Numbered from the stretch's first letter, positions 38,655-48,170 are shown. The stretch: DNA of 64,000 nucleotides from Nonomuraea muscovyensis (GCF_014207745.1 NZ_JACHJB010000001.1:1674001-1738000), one strand, 5' to 3'. Notes: generated by a model not told the origin, from the letters alone. Translations and numbers: made by a program.

Positions 38655-41422
38655 GCCAGCCGGGTGTGCAGGCGGCGGGCCTGGCGTACCAGGCCGCTCT
38701 CGCGGCTCCGGGCGGCCAGCTCGGCGATCCGGGGCAGCTCGCCGCGCGCGTCGGCCCAGGTGGCGACGTCGGCGGCGAACGTCGTCAGCCGGGTGTGCGT
38801 GACGGTGGCCCGCTCCCCCGGCCCCGGCAGGTAGCCGGTCAGCAGGCCGGCCATGATCTGCCACACCTCGCGGTGCGCGCCGTGCCGGGCGGCCTCCTCC
38901 AGCACCCCGAGCACCTCCGCCACGGAGTAGAGCCGGTACTCCCGCTCGTTCGCCTCGTCGCGCCGGAACAGTGTGGCGAGCTCCGCCCCGACCTCCGCAC
39001 CGGGCAGCCCGCCCGAGGCGGCCAGCCACAGCAGCGGGCGCAGCGTCTCCTCCGGCTCCGCGCACAGGCAGTGGGCGACCAGCAGCGCCATGGCGGGACC
39101 GCCGGGACCGTCGGCGGCGGCCAGGAGGGCCAGGTGCGCGGCGGCGGGTCTGCGGTGGATCGCGTCGGCGAGCGCCGGGTGGACGGCGTGCGCGGCGACG
39201 AGCTCGCGGTCGGAGGGCAGGACGGAGAGGTGCGCCTCGAACGCCTCCTCGCCCCGGAGGTCGGCGAGTGCCTCGTCGAGCGTCGCCGACCCGGTCGGGT
39301 CGGCGACGAAGACGCCGTCGCCGCTCTCCTGCCGGCGCAGCGTGACGCGCGGGCCGGCGGGCCGGTCGGTCATCCACCGGGCGGCGGCCCGTCCCGCCGT
39401 GCCGGTCAGCCCGGCGGCACGCTCGACGACGTCGGCGGGCACCGTGCGCGGCAGCCGCAGCAGCGCCTGCTCCAGGTCCACGGGCAGCGCCTCGGCACCC
39501 GCCCGCTCGTAGCCCTCCAGCCGGTCCACCAGCTCGGCCGCGTCCAGGCGGCCGTTGACGTGGGTGGGCGTGGCCAGCAGGTACGGCGGCAGCGTCCCGG
39601 TCACGAGGGCCTCGTAGACCTCGGCGAAGCGGCGCAGCGGCATCCGCCGCCCTGTCCCGGCGATCTCCGGCAGCCGTTCCCGGGTCGTGGGCGGGGTCCG
39701 GTCCGGGTGTCCGGCGGTCGCCTTCGCCTCGGCGCCCGGCTCGGTCAGCTCCTTGGCCATCGCCGCCGCCCAGATCTTCAGGTGACGCCACGGCGCCGAC
39801 CGGTACATCTCCGCGGGGAAGAGTCCGGCGACGGGGGCGAGGGTCTCGGTCAGCGCGGCCCGGTCGGTCGCCGCGAGCCGGACGAACACGTCGAGCCACC
39901 GCTCGGCGACCAGCCACCGGTGCTCCGACAGCCGGGACGTCGGCAGCCCGGCGGGGCCGAGGACCGGCGGCGTCATGCGGGCGGGCTCGGGCGCGGACGG
40001 CAAGGGCGGGGGCGCGAAGGGCCGGGCCTCGGGCTCCGGCTCGGCGGGCACCGCCTCCCCGCCGAAGACCTCGGCCAGGGCGACGCCCTCGCCCGCGGGC
40101 ATCAGCGGCAGCGCCTCGCGGATCCGTTCGGCGCCCGCGGGGGTGAATCGCGCGGCGTGCTTGACGGCCAGCCGGGCCGCCCGGGCGCGGGCCTCACCCG
40201 ACTCGCCCACCAGCGCCGCGCCCAGCGCGGCGGCGTAGCCGTCGAGGTCGCCCTGGTGGTCGCCGGCGAGCCGGTCGAGCCAGACCAGCCCGGCGCGCAC
40301 CAGCTTGCCCTCGGCCCGGAAGACCAGCCCCTCGACGGCCTCGGCGGCCTCGTCCGGGTCGAGCGGGCCGAGCCGGCGCAACCGCTTGAGCGCCAGGTCG
40401 GCGACGTTGGGCGGGGCGGCGGGCAGCAGCCGCAGGTAGTCACGGCCGCGGGCCGCCACCTCTTCCGGCGCCGGGTCGAGCGCGTCGTGGAGCCGGACGA
40501 AGAAGCGCAGGTCGGCGGCCGTTCCGCCGCGCAGGAAGCGGCTGAGGCAGCCGTCGAGCAGGCTCTCGCGGGGCACGCGTTCCTGCCGGGCGAGGCCGGC
40601 CAGCCAGGCGGGACGCTCGTGGTCCTCGCGCAGTTGCCTGCCCACCCCTTCGGCGTCGAACAGGCGCGGCAGCAACGTGTCGAACAGCGGGTCGGCGGCC
40701 GGGTCGGCGGTCCGGTCGGCCGCCGGATCGGTGAAAGGGTCGGTGGCAGGATCGGTGGGTGGGTCGGTGGCCGGGTGCTGGGGCGGGCTCCAGGTGGTGA
40801 GCCAGGCGAGGGTCAACGGGTCGTGGGCGGGCGGCTCGGCCCCGGTACGGCGCAGCAGCTCCAGCGTCAGCCGCGCCGAGCGGCCGGCGTCGCCCCGGGC
40901 GTCCCGGCTCGGGCCGCGCAGCCGCATCGCCAGCCGGACGGCCAGGTCGGCCTGCCAGGCGGTGGGCCGGGCGGCGACCGCCTGGAGGATCAGCGGCACG
41001 TCGTCCCGGTCGGTCCAGCGCTGGAAGTCGCGCCGGTGCAGCCACGACACCACGGCCGCCGCTCCGCCGAGCGTGCCCGCCCCGGCGACTCGCATGGGCT
41101 CGATCCACCGGCTGCCCACGTAGGTCCGGTGGTGGACCCACAGGTCCCAGTAGTAGTCGGTGGTCGAGTGCCGGTCGCCGGTCTTCCGCCGGTAGGCGGC
41201 CACCCGGGCGTCCCACTCGCGCTGGAGCTCCGCACGCCGTTCGGCGTCCCGTGCCTCGCCGCGCCGTCGCGCCTCGGAGAGGTGGCCGGGCAGCTCGCGG
41301 GCCACCTCGCGGCGCTCCCCCTCACCGAACCCGGCGACCAGCGCCGCCACCGCAGCCGGGTCCTCGGCGTCGATCGCCGCGCGCACCGCGTCCCAAGCCG
41401 TTCCACTCCGCTGATCACTCAT
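38648..41422 (-). CDS. Large HEAT-like protein (DUF6493-like)
   Basis: A 924-residue soluble protein of mostly alpha-helical repeats, Arg/Leu/Ala-rich, with no enzyme motif that I can see. It resembles the DUF6493 proteins of Streptomyces, which often sit beside SWIM zinc-finger, MoxR ATPase and VWA genes; none of these is nearby here. The middle has a DPATDPPTDPATDP-type tandem repeat (about residues 225-250) and a Pro-rich segment at about 475-500. ATG 41422 (MSDQRSGTAWDAV) is chosen over an upstream in-frame ATG lacking typical sequence. Family assignment is tentative. Confidence 0.7.
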   Translation of the reverse strand: MSDQRSGTAWDAVRAAIDAEDPAAVAALVAGFGEGERREVARELPGHLSEARRRGEARDAERRAELQREWDARVAAYRRKTGDRHSTTDYYWDLWVHHRTYVGSRWIEPMRVAGAGTLGGAAAVVSWLHRRDFQRWTDRDDVPLILQAVAARPTAWQADLAVRLAMRLRGPSRDARGDAGRSARLTLELLRRTGAEPPAHDPLTLAWLTTWSPPQHPATDPPTDPATDPFTDPAADRTADPAADPLFDTLLPRLFDAEGVGRQLREDHERPAWLAGLARQERVPRESLLDGCLSRFLRGGTAADLRFFVRLHDALDPAPEEVAARGRDYLRLLPAAPPNVADLALKRLRRLGPLDPDEAAEAVEGLVFRAEGKLVRAGLVWLDRLAGDHQGDLDGYAAALGAALVGESGEARARAARLAVKHAARFTPAGAERIREALPLMPAGEGVALAEVFGGEAVPAEPEPEARPFAPPPLPSAPEPARMTPPVLGPAGLPTSRLSEHRWLVAERWLDVFVRLAATDRAALTETLAPVAGLFPAEMYRSAPWRHLKIWAAAMAKELTEPGAEAKATAGHPDRTPPTTRERLPEIAGTGRRMPLRRFAEVYEALVTGTLPPYLLATPTHVNGRLDAAELVDRLEGYERAGAEALPVDLEQALLRLPRTVPADVVERAAGLTGTAGRAAARWMTDRPAGPRVTLRRQESGDGVFVADPTGSATLDEALADLRGEEAFEAHLSVLPSDRELVAAHAVHPALADAIHRRPAAAHLALLAAADGPGGPAMALLVAHCLCAEPEETLRPLLWLAASGGLPGAEVGAELATLFRRDEANEREYRLYSVAEVLGVLEEAARHGAHREVWQIMAGLLTGYLPGPGERATVTHTRLTTFAADVATWADARGELPRIAELAARSRESGLVRQARRLHTRLAQ

Positions 41423-41465
41423 GGGCGCAGACCCTAGAGACGATCTCCGACAAATCCGGGAATCG

Positions 41466-41786
41466 TCACTCGGAGACACGCTCCATGAGCTCCAGCCAGA
41501 ACTCCCTGGCCTCCCGGCCGCTGTAGTGGCGGTGGCGGATGCGCTGGTTGCCCCGGTACACGGCGATCTCGGTGGTGACCGAGACCTGCTGCCCGACGAG
41601 GGAGGTGTAGAGGCTCACCCACTCGTCCGGACGGGGGCTCCAGTCCGGGAAGGCCATGTGGGCCGCCTGCATGCGAAAGGCCTGGAACCAGCGCTCCTCC
41701 CCCGAGGTCTCCACGAGTCCACAGTGGCAGGGCGGGCGCCAAGGACACGCAAAACGACCATCTCCCACCATCAGGAAGTGCTTCAT
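41466..41786 (-). CDS. Hypothetical protein, about 106 residues
   Basis: A short frame ending GREAREFWLELMERVSE, with a central MAFPDWSPRPDEWVSLYTSL. There is no signal peptide, and a CPWRPPCHCG cysteine-rich stretch lies near the N-terminus. I do not recognise it. The start is uncertain: ATG 41786 has no good ribosome site, and internal ATGs at residues 39 or 44 could be used. Codon use and the acidic/aromatic C-terminal part look coding. Confidence 0.5.
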   Translation of the reverse strand: MKHFLMVGDGRFACPWRPPCHCGLVETSGEERWFQAFRMQAAHMAFPDWSPRPDEWVSLYTSLVGQQVSVTTEIAVYRGNQRIRHRHYSGREAREFWLELMERVSE

Positions 41787-41898
41787 AGGGAGTTGAGCTC
41801 TCGGCCGCCGGCGTTCAGTTGAGTACCGCTTCCCGCTTGACCACCGGGCGATCGCGCTCCAGGTCCACAGGTCGATGTGGCTCGCTACCATGCCGATC

Positions 41899-42411
41899 AT
41901 GGACAAACTGGATCCCCGCCGCACCGCATTGCTCCTTATCGACCTGATGACCCGCATCGTCGAGCAGCCCACGGCACCACATTCCGGGCCTGCCGTGGTC
42001 ACCCGCTCCCTCGCTCTGGCCGACGCAGTGCGGAAGGCGGGCGGTCTCGTCGTCTCCGTGCGGGTCGAGCGGCCAGGCGTTGCGGAGCAGCCACCGGGCA
42101 GCGAGCTGGTCGAAGGGGCAGTCGGCGACCTGGAGATCGTGAAGCGCACCTGGGGTGCATTCCACAACACCGGGCTGGAGGAGGCGTTGCGCAAGCGCGC
42201 CATCGACACCCTGGTCATCACCGGGATCGCCACGAACTTCGGCGTCGAGCAGACCGCGCGTTTCGCCGACGAGTTCGGCTTCAAGGTGATCTTGCCCGAG
42301 GACGCGATCACCGCACTCGACGCGCGCGCCCATGAGTTCGCCTTCGACTACATCTTCCCGCGTATCGCCACTGTCTGCACGACCGCCGAAGTCGTGGCAG
42401 CGCTGGACTGA
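41899..42411 (+). CDS. Isochorismatase-like hydrolase lacking the catalytic Cys
   Basis: A 170-residue alpha/beta hydrolase of the isochorismatase superfamily. The catalytic Asp is in ALLLIDLMTR and Lys in EIVKRTWGAFHNT. The usual nucleophile Cys is replaced by Gly in GIATNFGVEQTAR, so a nicotinamidase-type amidase mechanism is unlikely; isochorismatase-type members also lack it. A -10-like TACCAT precedes ATG 41899 by 7 nt; ATG 41890 is an alternative. Neighbours give no pathway clue. Confidence 0.85.
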   Translation: MDKLDPRRTALLLIDLMTRIVEQPTAPHSGPAVVTRSLALADAVRKAGGLVVSVRVERPGVAEQPPGSELVEGAVGDLEIVKRTWGAFHNTGLEEALRKRAIDTLVITGIATNFGVEQTARFADEFGFKVILPEDAITALDARAHEFAFDYIFPRIATVCTTAEVVAALD

Positions 42412-42534
42412 GAGGGCACACGGAAGCTGTCCGAACGTCTGCCGCTTGAGCATTTCCTCAGAGGCGCACCATCGGGGATGCCCCGACATGCCAGGGCGTC
42501 GTCACGCTTCGCGGCGCGGCCAGGAACCCGCGGG

Positions 42535-43341
42535 TCAGCGTTTCACTGCGACGCCGCAGACGGCGCTCACCGGGTCGGACGCGTCCCGGTCGCCGGGGGC
42601 GGGACGCCACCGCGGCGTGGGCACCACGCCCGGCTCCACCAGCTCCAGCCCCTCGAAGAAGGAGGCGATCGCCTCCGGGCTGCGCAGGTGGTAGGGGTAG
42701 GCCGCGCGGGAGTTGTAGCTGTCCACGGCCGCGACGAGCGCGGGGTTGGTGTCGGTGCCGTCGCTGAGCGCGAGGTAGCTGCCGGCCGGCAGGGGGGCGA
42801 GCAGTCGCTGGACGAGGCCCTTCGGGTCCTCGGCGTCGGGGACCTGACCGGCGATGCTCAGCATGGTCAGGGCCACCGGCCGGGTGAGGTCGAGGGTCGC
42901 GGCCGCGCCCTCCAGGATGCGGTCCGGGTCGCGCACGTCGGCGTCGATGTAGTCGGTGGCGCCTTCGGGGGTGCTGGTGAGCAGCGCCCGGGCGTGGACG
43001 AGCACCAGCGGGTCGTTGTCGACGTAGACGATGCGCGACTCGGGGGCCACGGACTGGGCGACCTCGTGGGTGTTGTTCGCCGTGGGCAGGCCGGTGCCGA
43101 TGTCGAGGAACTGGCGGATGCCCACCTCTCCGGCCAGGAAGCGCACCGCGCGGATGAGGAACTGCCGCTGCAGCCGGGCCACCTGGGCGAAGGCCGGGAA
43201 CACCCGCAGGATCGTGTCACCGGCCTCCTTGTCCACGGCGTAGTTGTTCTTGCCGCCGAGCAGGTAGTCCCACACGCGAGCCGAGTGCGGCTTGGTGGTG
43301 TCGACTCGATCCCAGGCGGAGCGGGCGCTCTCGTCTTCCAT
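42535..43341 (-). CDS. SAV2177-family (DUF574) SAM-dependent methyltransferase, copy 1
   Basis: A 268-residue actinomycete-specific methyltransferase. It opens with a VDTTKPHSARVWDYLLGGKNNY signature, has SAM-site sequence QFLDIGTGLPTANNTHEVAQ, then RIVYVDNDPLVLVHARALL, all hallmarks of the SAV2177 family. CGGAG stands 5 nt before the ATG. Substrates of this family are unknown. A paralogue lies immediately upstream on the same strand (91 bp away). Confidence 0.92.
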   Translation of the reverse strand: MEDESARSAWDRVDTTKPHSARVWDYLLGGKNNYAVDKEAGDTILRVFPAFAQVARLQRQFLIRAVRFLAGEVGIRQFLDIGTGLPTANNTHEVAQSVAPESRIVYVDNDPLVLVHARALLTSTPEGATDYIDADVRDPDRILEGAAATLDLTRPVALTMLSIAGQVPDAEDPKGLVQRLLAPLPAGSYLALSDGTDTNPALVAAVDSYNSRAAYPYHLRSPEAIASFFEGLELVEPGVVPTPRWRPAPGDRDASDPVSAVCGVAVKR

Positions 43342-43432
43342 CAGGCTCCGTTCGGAGATCACGACCGCTGCTGCGGTCACCCTAAACACGATCATCTGGG
43401 ACGCGCGCCGGTCGGACGCGCGCCGCGTTCCG

Positions 43433-44302
43433 TCAGGGCGCGGGCTGTCCCGGGACCCGGCCGACTCCGGCGAGGATGCCGGGCCTGGCCAGGTCGACGG
43501 GGGCGCCGGCGGGCGTCCCGGGGCTCCAGTCGTCCACGGGGACGAGGCCCGGCGGGAGCAGGTCCAGGCCCGCGAAGTAGCCGGCGATCTCGTCGTGACC
43601 GCGCCGGGCGATGCCGCCGGCGGCCGTGGCCGAGTAGACCTGCCGGCCCGCCTCGGCCGCGTCGTCGGCGGCTCCGCCCTCGTAGATGTGGGACAGCACC
43701 AGCGCGGAGCCGGGCGTGAGCCGCTCACGGATGCGCCCGACGGCGCGGGCGGCCTCGGCGTCGTCGACCACGAAGTGCAGCACGGCGACGAGCAGGACCG
43801 CGTACGGCCGGCTGAGGTCGAGGTGCGCGCGGACCTCGGGAGCGTCGAGGATCGCGTCGGGGTCCCGCACGTCGCCCGGCAGGGCGATGACGTCGGGGGC
43901 GCCGGCGAGCAGCGCCCGTGCGTGGACCAGCACGACGGGGTCGTTGTCCACGTAGACGACGCGGCTGCCGGGGGCGTGGCGCCCGGCGACCTGGTGGACG
44001 TTGTCCTGGGTGGGCAGCCCGGCGCCGATGTCGATGAACTGGCGCACGCCGGACTCGGCGAGCAGGCGGACGGCCCGGCCGAGGAAACCGCGGTTGGCCT
44101 GGGCGATCTGCCGCGCGTCGTTGCCCATCTGCCGGCCGATCTCGATCATCATCTCGGCGGCCTCGCGGTCGGCGGGGAAGTTGTCCTTGCCGCCGAGGTA
44201 GTAGTCGTACATGCGCGCGACGCTCGGCACACGGGTGTCGATGCCCGGTAACGAGCGATCCAGGTCGCTCACCCGGTCTCCCCTCGCTGTCAACATGGTC
44301 AT
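43433..44302 (-). CDS. SAV2177-family (DUF574) SAM-dependent methyltransferase, copy 2
   Basis: A 289-residue paralogue of copy 1 with the same blocks: SVARMYDYYLGGKDNFPADR, QFIDIGAGLPTQDNVHQVAG and RVVYVDNDPVVLVHARALLA. The C-terminal third is distinct (LSHIYEGGAADDAAEAGRQV). Its order with copy 1 (42535-43341) suggests a tandem duplication, although the proteins have diverged widely. The MTM start (ATG 44302) has no clear ribosome site; a GTG near VSDLDRS is the alternative. Confidence 0.92.
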   Translation of the reverse strand: MTMLTARGDRVSDLDRSLPGIDTRVPSVARMYDYYLGGKDNFPADREAAEMMIEIGRQMGNDARQIAQANRGFLGRAVRLLAESGVRQFIDIGAGLPTQDNVHQVAGRHAPGSRVVYVDNDPVVLVHARALLAGAPDVIALPGDVRDPDAILDAPEVRAHLDLSRPYAVLLVAVLHFVVDDAEAARAVGRIRERLTPGSALVLSHIYEGGAADDAAEAGRQVYSATAAGGIARRGHDEIAGYFAGLDLLPPGLVPVDDWSPGTPAGAPVDLARPGILAGVGRVPGQPAP

Positions 44303-44383
44303 GCTGATTCTAAGGAGATTCGGAGATCTCGCCACAAGATCGGCAAATGCTGCCGAGCGTGATTCGGCCCTTACGCTGGTCGC

Positions 44384-45199
44384 ATGCAGGTCAGCGAGTG
44401 GAACGGCACGCAGCTCGCGGTGGTCAGGCCCGCCGCGGGCGGCTTTCCCCGGCACAGCCACGACGAGTACGTGATCAGCGTCAACCTCCTCGGCCACGAG
44501 CGGGTGCGGCTGGACCGTTCCTCCTTCGAGGTGGGCGCCGAGGACGTAACCGTCTACAACCCCGGCCAGGTCCAGTCGTGCACCACGCGGACGCCGCCGG
44601 GGACGGTGTGGGGGTGCGTGAGCTGGTACGTCCCGCCCGCCTTCGTGCGGTCGCTGACCGGGGACGCGCCGGTGGACTTCGAGCGGCCGGTGCTCCGGTC
44701 GGCGCCGCTGCGCGCCGAGCTGCCGGCCGCCGCCCGCGCCCTGCGCGCGTCCGGGGACGACGCCGATCTCGCCGGCGAACGGCTGACGCTCCTGCTCCTT
44801 CGCCTGCTCGACCTGGCGGGAGACCCGCGGGCCGCCCGCCGCGACCGCGCGACCGGCGCCCGGCGAGTCGCGATGGACGCGCGGGTCTCGGCCGTCCTCG
44901 ACCGGCTGCGCGACGACCTGTCCACCGCCCCGCGCCTGGCCGACCTGGCCGACGAGGCGGGGATGTCGCGCGAGCACCTGATCCGGTCCTTCACCAGGGC
45001 CACCGGCAGCCCGCCGTACGCCTGGCACCTGCAGGCCCGGCTCGCCGAGGGGCGCCGGCGGCTGCGCCGGGGCGAGCCGGTGGCCGCCGTGGCCCACGGT
45101 CTCGGGTTCGCCGACCAGGCGCACTTCCACCGCCACTTCGCCGCCGCCTACGCCATCACCCCCGGCCGCTACCGCCGGCTGAGCGCCGTCAACATCTGA
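44384..45199 (+). CDS. AraC-family transcriptional regulator
   Basis: A 271-residue regulator. The N-terminal cupin-like ligand domain begins RPAAGGFPRHSHDEYVISVN, and the C-terminal double HTH contains RLADLADEAGMSREHLIRSF and GFADQAHFHRHFAAAYAITP, the AraC signature. A -10-like TACGCT lies 6 nt before the ATG, with no ribosome site. It is followed in the same direction by a LysE-type exporter, 38 bp away, its most likely target. Confidence 0.92.
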   Translation: MQVSEWNGTQLAVVRPAAGGFPRHSHDEYVISVNLLGHERVRLDRSSFEVGAEDVTVYNPGQVQSCTTRTPPGTVWGCVSWYVPPAFVRSLTGDAPVDFERPVLRSAPLRAELPAAARALRASGDDADLAGERLTLLLLRLLDLAGDPRAARRDRATGARRVAMDARVSAVLDRLRDDLSTAPRLADLADEAGMSREHLIRSFTRATGSPPYAWHLQARLAEGRRRLRRGEPVAAVAHGLGFADQAHFHRHFAAAYAITPGRYRRLSAVNI

Positions 45200-45237
45200 C
45201 AAGAACCGTGGGGGTCGCGGACGCCAGAGTGGGCGCC

Positions 45238-45885
45238 ATGGTCGAGGTGTTCGTGGTGGCCTTCTGGGTGGGGCTGGCGTTCAACGCGGCCCCGGGAGCG
45301 GTCTTCGGCGAGTCGCTGCGCCGGGGCATGCGGGGCGGGTTCCGGCCCGCGTTCGCCGTGCAGGTGGGGTCGCTGGCGGGTGACGCCGTGTGGGCGGTGC
45401 TGGGGCTGACCGGTGTGGGGGCGCTGTTCACCGTGCCGGCGTTGCGGGTGCCGCTGACCGTGGGGGGCTGCCTGCTGCTCTGCTGGCTGGGCGTGGTGGG
45501 GCTGCGGGACGCGTTCTCCGCCCCGCGCGGGGCCGCGCCGGGAGCCGGGCAGGTGGCCGCCGCTGAGACCCGGCCCCTGGTGTCCGCCGTGGCCGTGGGC
45601 GCCGGGATGTCGCTGGGCAACCCGTGGAACGTCGTCTACTGGTCGGGAGCGGCCGGCGCCGTCGGGGCCGTCCTGGGCCGGCACGCCGACGTGGCGGGGC
45701 TGGCGACGTTCTTCACCGGGTTCATGGCGTCGTCGCTGGTGTGGTGCTTCGTCTCGGCCGGGTTCGTCGCGCTGCTGCGCCGGGCGGTGCCGCCGCCGGC
45801 CGTACGAGTGCTGGAGGGGGTGTGCGGCCTCGCGTTGATCGCCCTGGCGGTCGTGCTGGCGGCGCGGCTCGTCACCGGCCCCTGA
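45238..45885 (+). CDS. LysE/RhtB-family amino acid exporter
   Basis: A 215-residue membrane protein with six hydrophobic segments. The N-terminal helix holds the LysE-type AFWVGLAFNAAPGAVFGESLRRG motif, and GAGMSLGNPWNVVYWSGAAG follows in the second half. Such proteins export basic or other amino acids and small metabolites. It follows an AraC regulator, the usual partner of this subfamily. The ATG 45238 is chosen; upstream in-frame GTGs could add residues. Confidence 0.87.
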   Translation: MVEVFVVAFWVGLAFNAAPGAVFGESLRRGMRGGFRPAFAVQVGSLAGDAVWAVLGLTGVGALFTVPALRVPLTVGGCLLLCWLGVVGLRDAFSAPRGAAPGAGQVAAAETRPLVSAVAVGAGMSLGNPWNVVYWSGAAGAVGAVLGRHADVAGLATFFTGFMASSLVWCFVSAGFVALLRRAVPPPAVRVLEGVCGLALIALAVVLAARLVTGP

Positions 45886-45956
45886 GCCGGGGGCGCGGGG
45901 CCGCCGGTCAAGGGTCGCCGGTCAGGGGCCGCCGGCAGTCCGATCCGGGTAATCGG

Positions 45957-48017
45957 TCAGCGGCGGTCGAGCCGGTCCAGCTCGGCCACCCGCCCTTCGT
46001 CCCCTCCGGTGGGCAGCGGGAGCCTGACCTCGACCCGGGTGCCCCCCTCGGCGACGGGGCCGATCACGCACACGCCGCCCAGCTCGGCGGCCCGTTCCCG
46101 CATCGAGGCGAGGCCCACGCCCGCGCGGTGCCCGTCCGGCAGGCCGCGGCCGTCGTCCTCGACCACCACGCGCAGTTCCTCCGGCCGCCGCTGGAGGAGG
46201 ACGCGGGCGTGGGTGGCGTCGGCGTGCCGGCGGATGTTGGTCAGCGCCTCCTGGGCGATGCGGTAGACGGCCACCTCGACGGCCGCGGGCAGTCCGGTCA
46301 GGTCGCCCTCCGCCTCGACCTCGGTCCCGGTGCCGGGCGGCGACTGCCCGGCCAGCTCCCGCACGGCACGTTCCAGGCCCAGGTCGTCGAGGGCGGGTGG
46401 GCGCAGGCCGTATACCAGTTCGCGGATGTCGGCCGCGACCGCGTCCATGCCCGAGCGCAGGCTCTGGAGCAGGGCGTCGGCCGAGTCGGGCGACTTCTTC
46501 AGCCGGCTGCGGGCGATGTTGATGGTCATGGCCATGGCCGACAGCGTCTGGCCGAGCCCGTCGTGCAGGTCGCGCCGCAGGCGGCGGCGCTCCTCCTCGC
46601 GGGTGGTGAGGATGCGTTCCCTGGAACGTTGCAGGTCGGCCGCCATGCGCACGGCGTGCGCGACGTCGGCCGCGTGCGGCGTGAGCGTGGCCAGCACCCG
46701 CTCGTCGTGGGCCGCGGGGAAGCGGCGCGGGCCCGGCTGCCCGACGAGCAGCCGGCCGACCCGCTCGCCGTGCCAGACCAGCGGCACCTCGCGCGGCGCG
46801 GCGCCGACCCGCCCGCTCTCCACGTACCTCGGCTCGCCGTCGGCCACCTCCACCGCCACGCCCTCGACGGCGAGACCGTCGCGCAGCACGCCCACGACCG
46901 AGGTGAGCGCCTCGGCGGGGTCGGCGCGGCGCACGGCCTGGGTGAGCCGCTCGGCGAGCAGGCGGGGGTCGCCGACGCTGCCGTACAGCATGCGGTCCAC
47001 GGTCCGCTGCAGCGCGCGCCGCAGCGGCTGGAAGAACGCCCCCGCGAACAGGGCGGAGGCGAGGCCGGCGATCTGGTCGTAGCCGGAGACCAGCAGGCTC
47101 GACAGCGCGCCGGCCCCGAAGTAGACCGCGCTCACCACGGCCAGCAGCCCGGCGGCCACGAACGTCCGGCTGACCACCGTGTCGATCCCGTACAGCCGGT
47201 AGCGCATCACCGAGAACGCCACCGCGACCGGGATGAGCGCCGCCCACACGAAGGAGGCCCACAGCAGAGCGGGCACCCCCACGGACGCGACGAGGAAGAC
47301 GATGTAGCCGACGAACGCGTACAGCGGCCAGGCGATCTGCCGCCGGCCGGCCGGATCGGCGTACCGCATCCGCACGGCCAGGGACAGCGCCGCCAGCGCC
47401 ATCGCCGAGTAGATGCCGGCCCACGCGACCGTGAACAGCAGCTCGTTGAACGGCGCCAGGGCCGGAACCTGCAGCGGGTTGGGGATGACCGCCGGGTACG
47501 GATAGCTCTCGGCGGGCGGGTCCACGCGAAGGAGCCCCCGCAGGAGCTGCGCCGTGATGGCCGTCGCGCCCAGGGCCACGACCAGCCGCCAGCGCGGCGA
47601 CGGCAGGCGCCCGTCGGGCGAGTAGAGCGGGAGCAGCATGGTCAGCAACAGGCCGCACCCGGCCCAGCCGAGCTGCGAGACGTGGCGCAGGTAGCCGGCG
47701 GTGAGCAGGTCGCCGTCGGCGGCCATCCGGAACATCAGCGCCTGGCTGAAGTCGCTCACGCCGGCCGCGAGGCCGCCCCAGCACATCAGCCAGGCCATGT
47801 TCAGCCGCGGCCGATGAAAGATCAGGAACGCGCCCACCGCGGGGAACATCAGCGCGGCGGCCGACTGGGGGCTGATCGTCCGCGTCGGGTACCACGCCGC
47901 GGGCAGCCCTTCGGCGATCACGACCGCGGCCACCGCGAGCACCGGGGACGCCACCGCCGTGCCCACGGCGACCGCCCGCGCGACCGTGACCCCGGATTTC
48001 CCGGCGAACCCGGTCAT
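45957..48017 (-). CDS. Orphan membrane histidine kinase (HisKA_3, NarL-type)
   Basis: A 686-residue sensor kinase. The N-terminal half has about nine hydrophobic segments (residues 12-320), then a GAF-like linker, then the HisKA_3 dimerisation helix with phosphorylated His in RREEERRRLRRDLHDGLGQT, and the HATPase domain DDGRGLPDGHRAGVGLASM. The usual partner, a LuxR-type response regulator, is not adjacent on either side. GGGGGAAG precedes the ATG. It is divergent from the DUF5999/ATPase pair, with inverted repeats in the shared 252-bp promoter region. Confidence 0.9.
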   Translation of the reverse strand: MTGFAGKSGVTVARAVAVGTAVASPVLAVAAVVIAEGLPAAWYPTRTISPQSAAALMFPAVGAFLIFHRPRLNMAWLMCWGGLAAGVSDFSQALMFRMAADGDLLTAGYLRHVSQLGWAGCGLLLTMLLPLYSPDGRLPSPRWRLVVALGATAITAQLLRGLLRVDPPAESYPYPAVIPNPLQVPALAPFNELLFTVAWAGIYSAMALAALSLAVRMRYADPAGRRQIAWPLYAFVGYIVFLVASVGVPALLWASFVWAALIPVAVAFSVMRYRLYGIDTVVSRTFVAAGLLAVVSAVYFGAGALSSLLVSGYDQIAGLASALFAGAFFQPLRRALQRTVDRMLYGSVGDPRLLAERLTQAVRRADPAEALTSVVGVLRDGLAVEGVAVEVADGEPRYVESGRVGAAPREVPLVWHGERVGRLLVGQPGPRRFPAAHDERVLATLTPHAADVAHAVRMAADLQRSRERILTTREEERRRLRRDLHDGLGQTLSAMAMTINIARSRLKKSPDSADALLQSLRSGMDAVAADIRELVYGLRPPALDDLGLERAVRELAGQSPPGTGTEVEAEGDLTGLPAAVEVAVYRIAQEALTNIRRHADATHARVLLQRRPEELRVVVEDDGRGLPDGHRAGVGLASMRERAAELGGVCVIGPVAEGGTRVEVRLPLPTGGDEGRVAELDRLDRR

Positions 48018-48122
48018 CTTCCCCCGCCTTCCGCCTTGGGCGCCCCCCGCCGCTCGGACAGGAGTATGCCGGTTTTGTCGCAATATTGCGCCCCCCGTGG
48101 CCGGGCCGTTACCGCGCCGGGC

Positions 48123-48170
48123 GTACGTAGGCGAGGGAGGACTACGTACATACATGAAATAGGTACCTAT
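48123..48170. promoter_or_regulatory. Palindromes between histidine kinase and DUF5999 gene
   Basis: GTACGTAG-N11-CTACGTAC (48123-48149) is an 8-bp-arm inverted repeat, and ATAGGTACCTAT (48159-48170) is a perfect 12-bp palindrome ten bases further on. Both contain the core GTAC. The surrounding stretch is the most AT-rich part of the region and includes TATATAGG, a good -10 candidate for the rightward genes. The binding protein is unknown. Confidence 0.5.
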
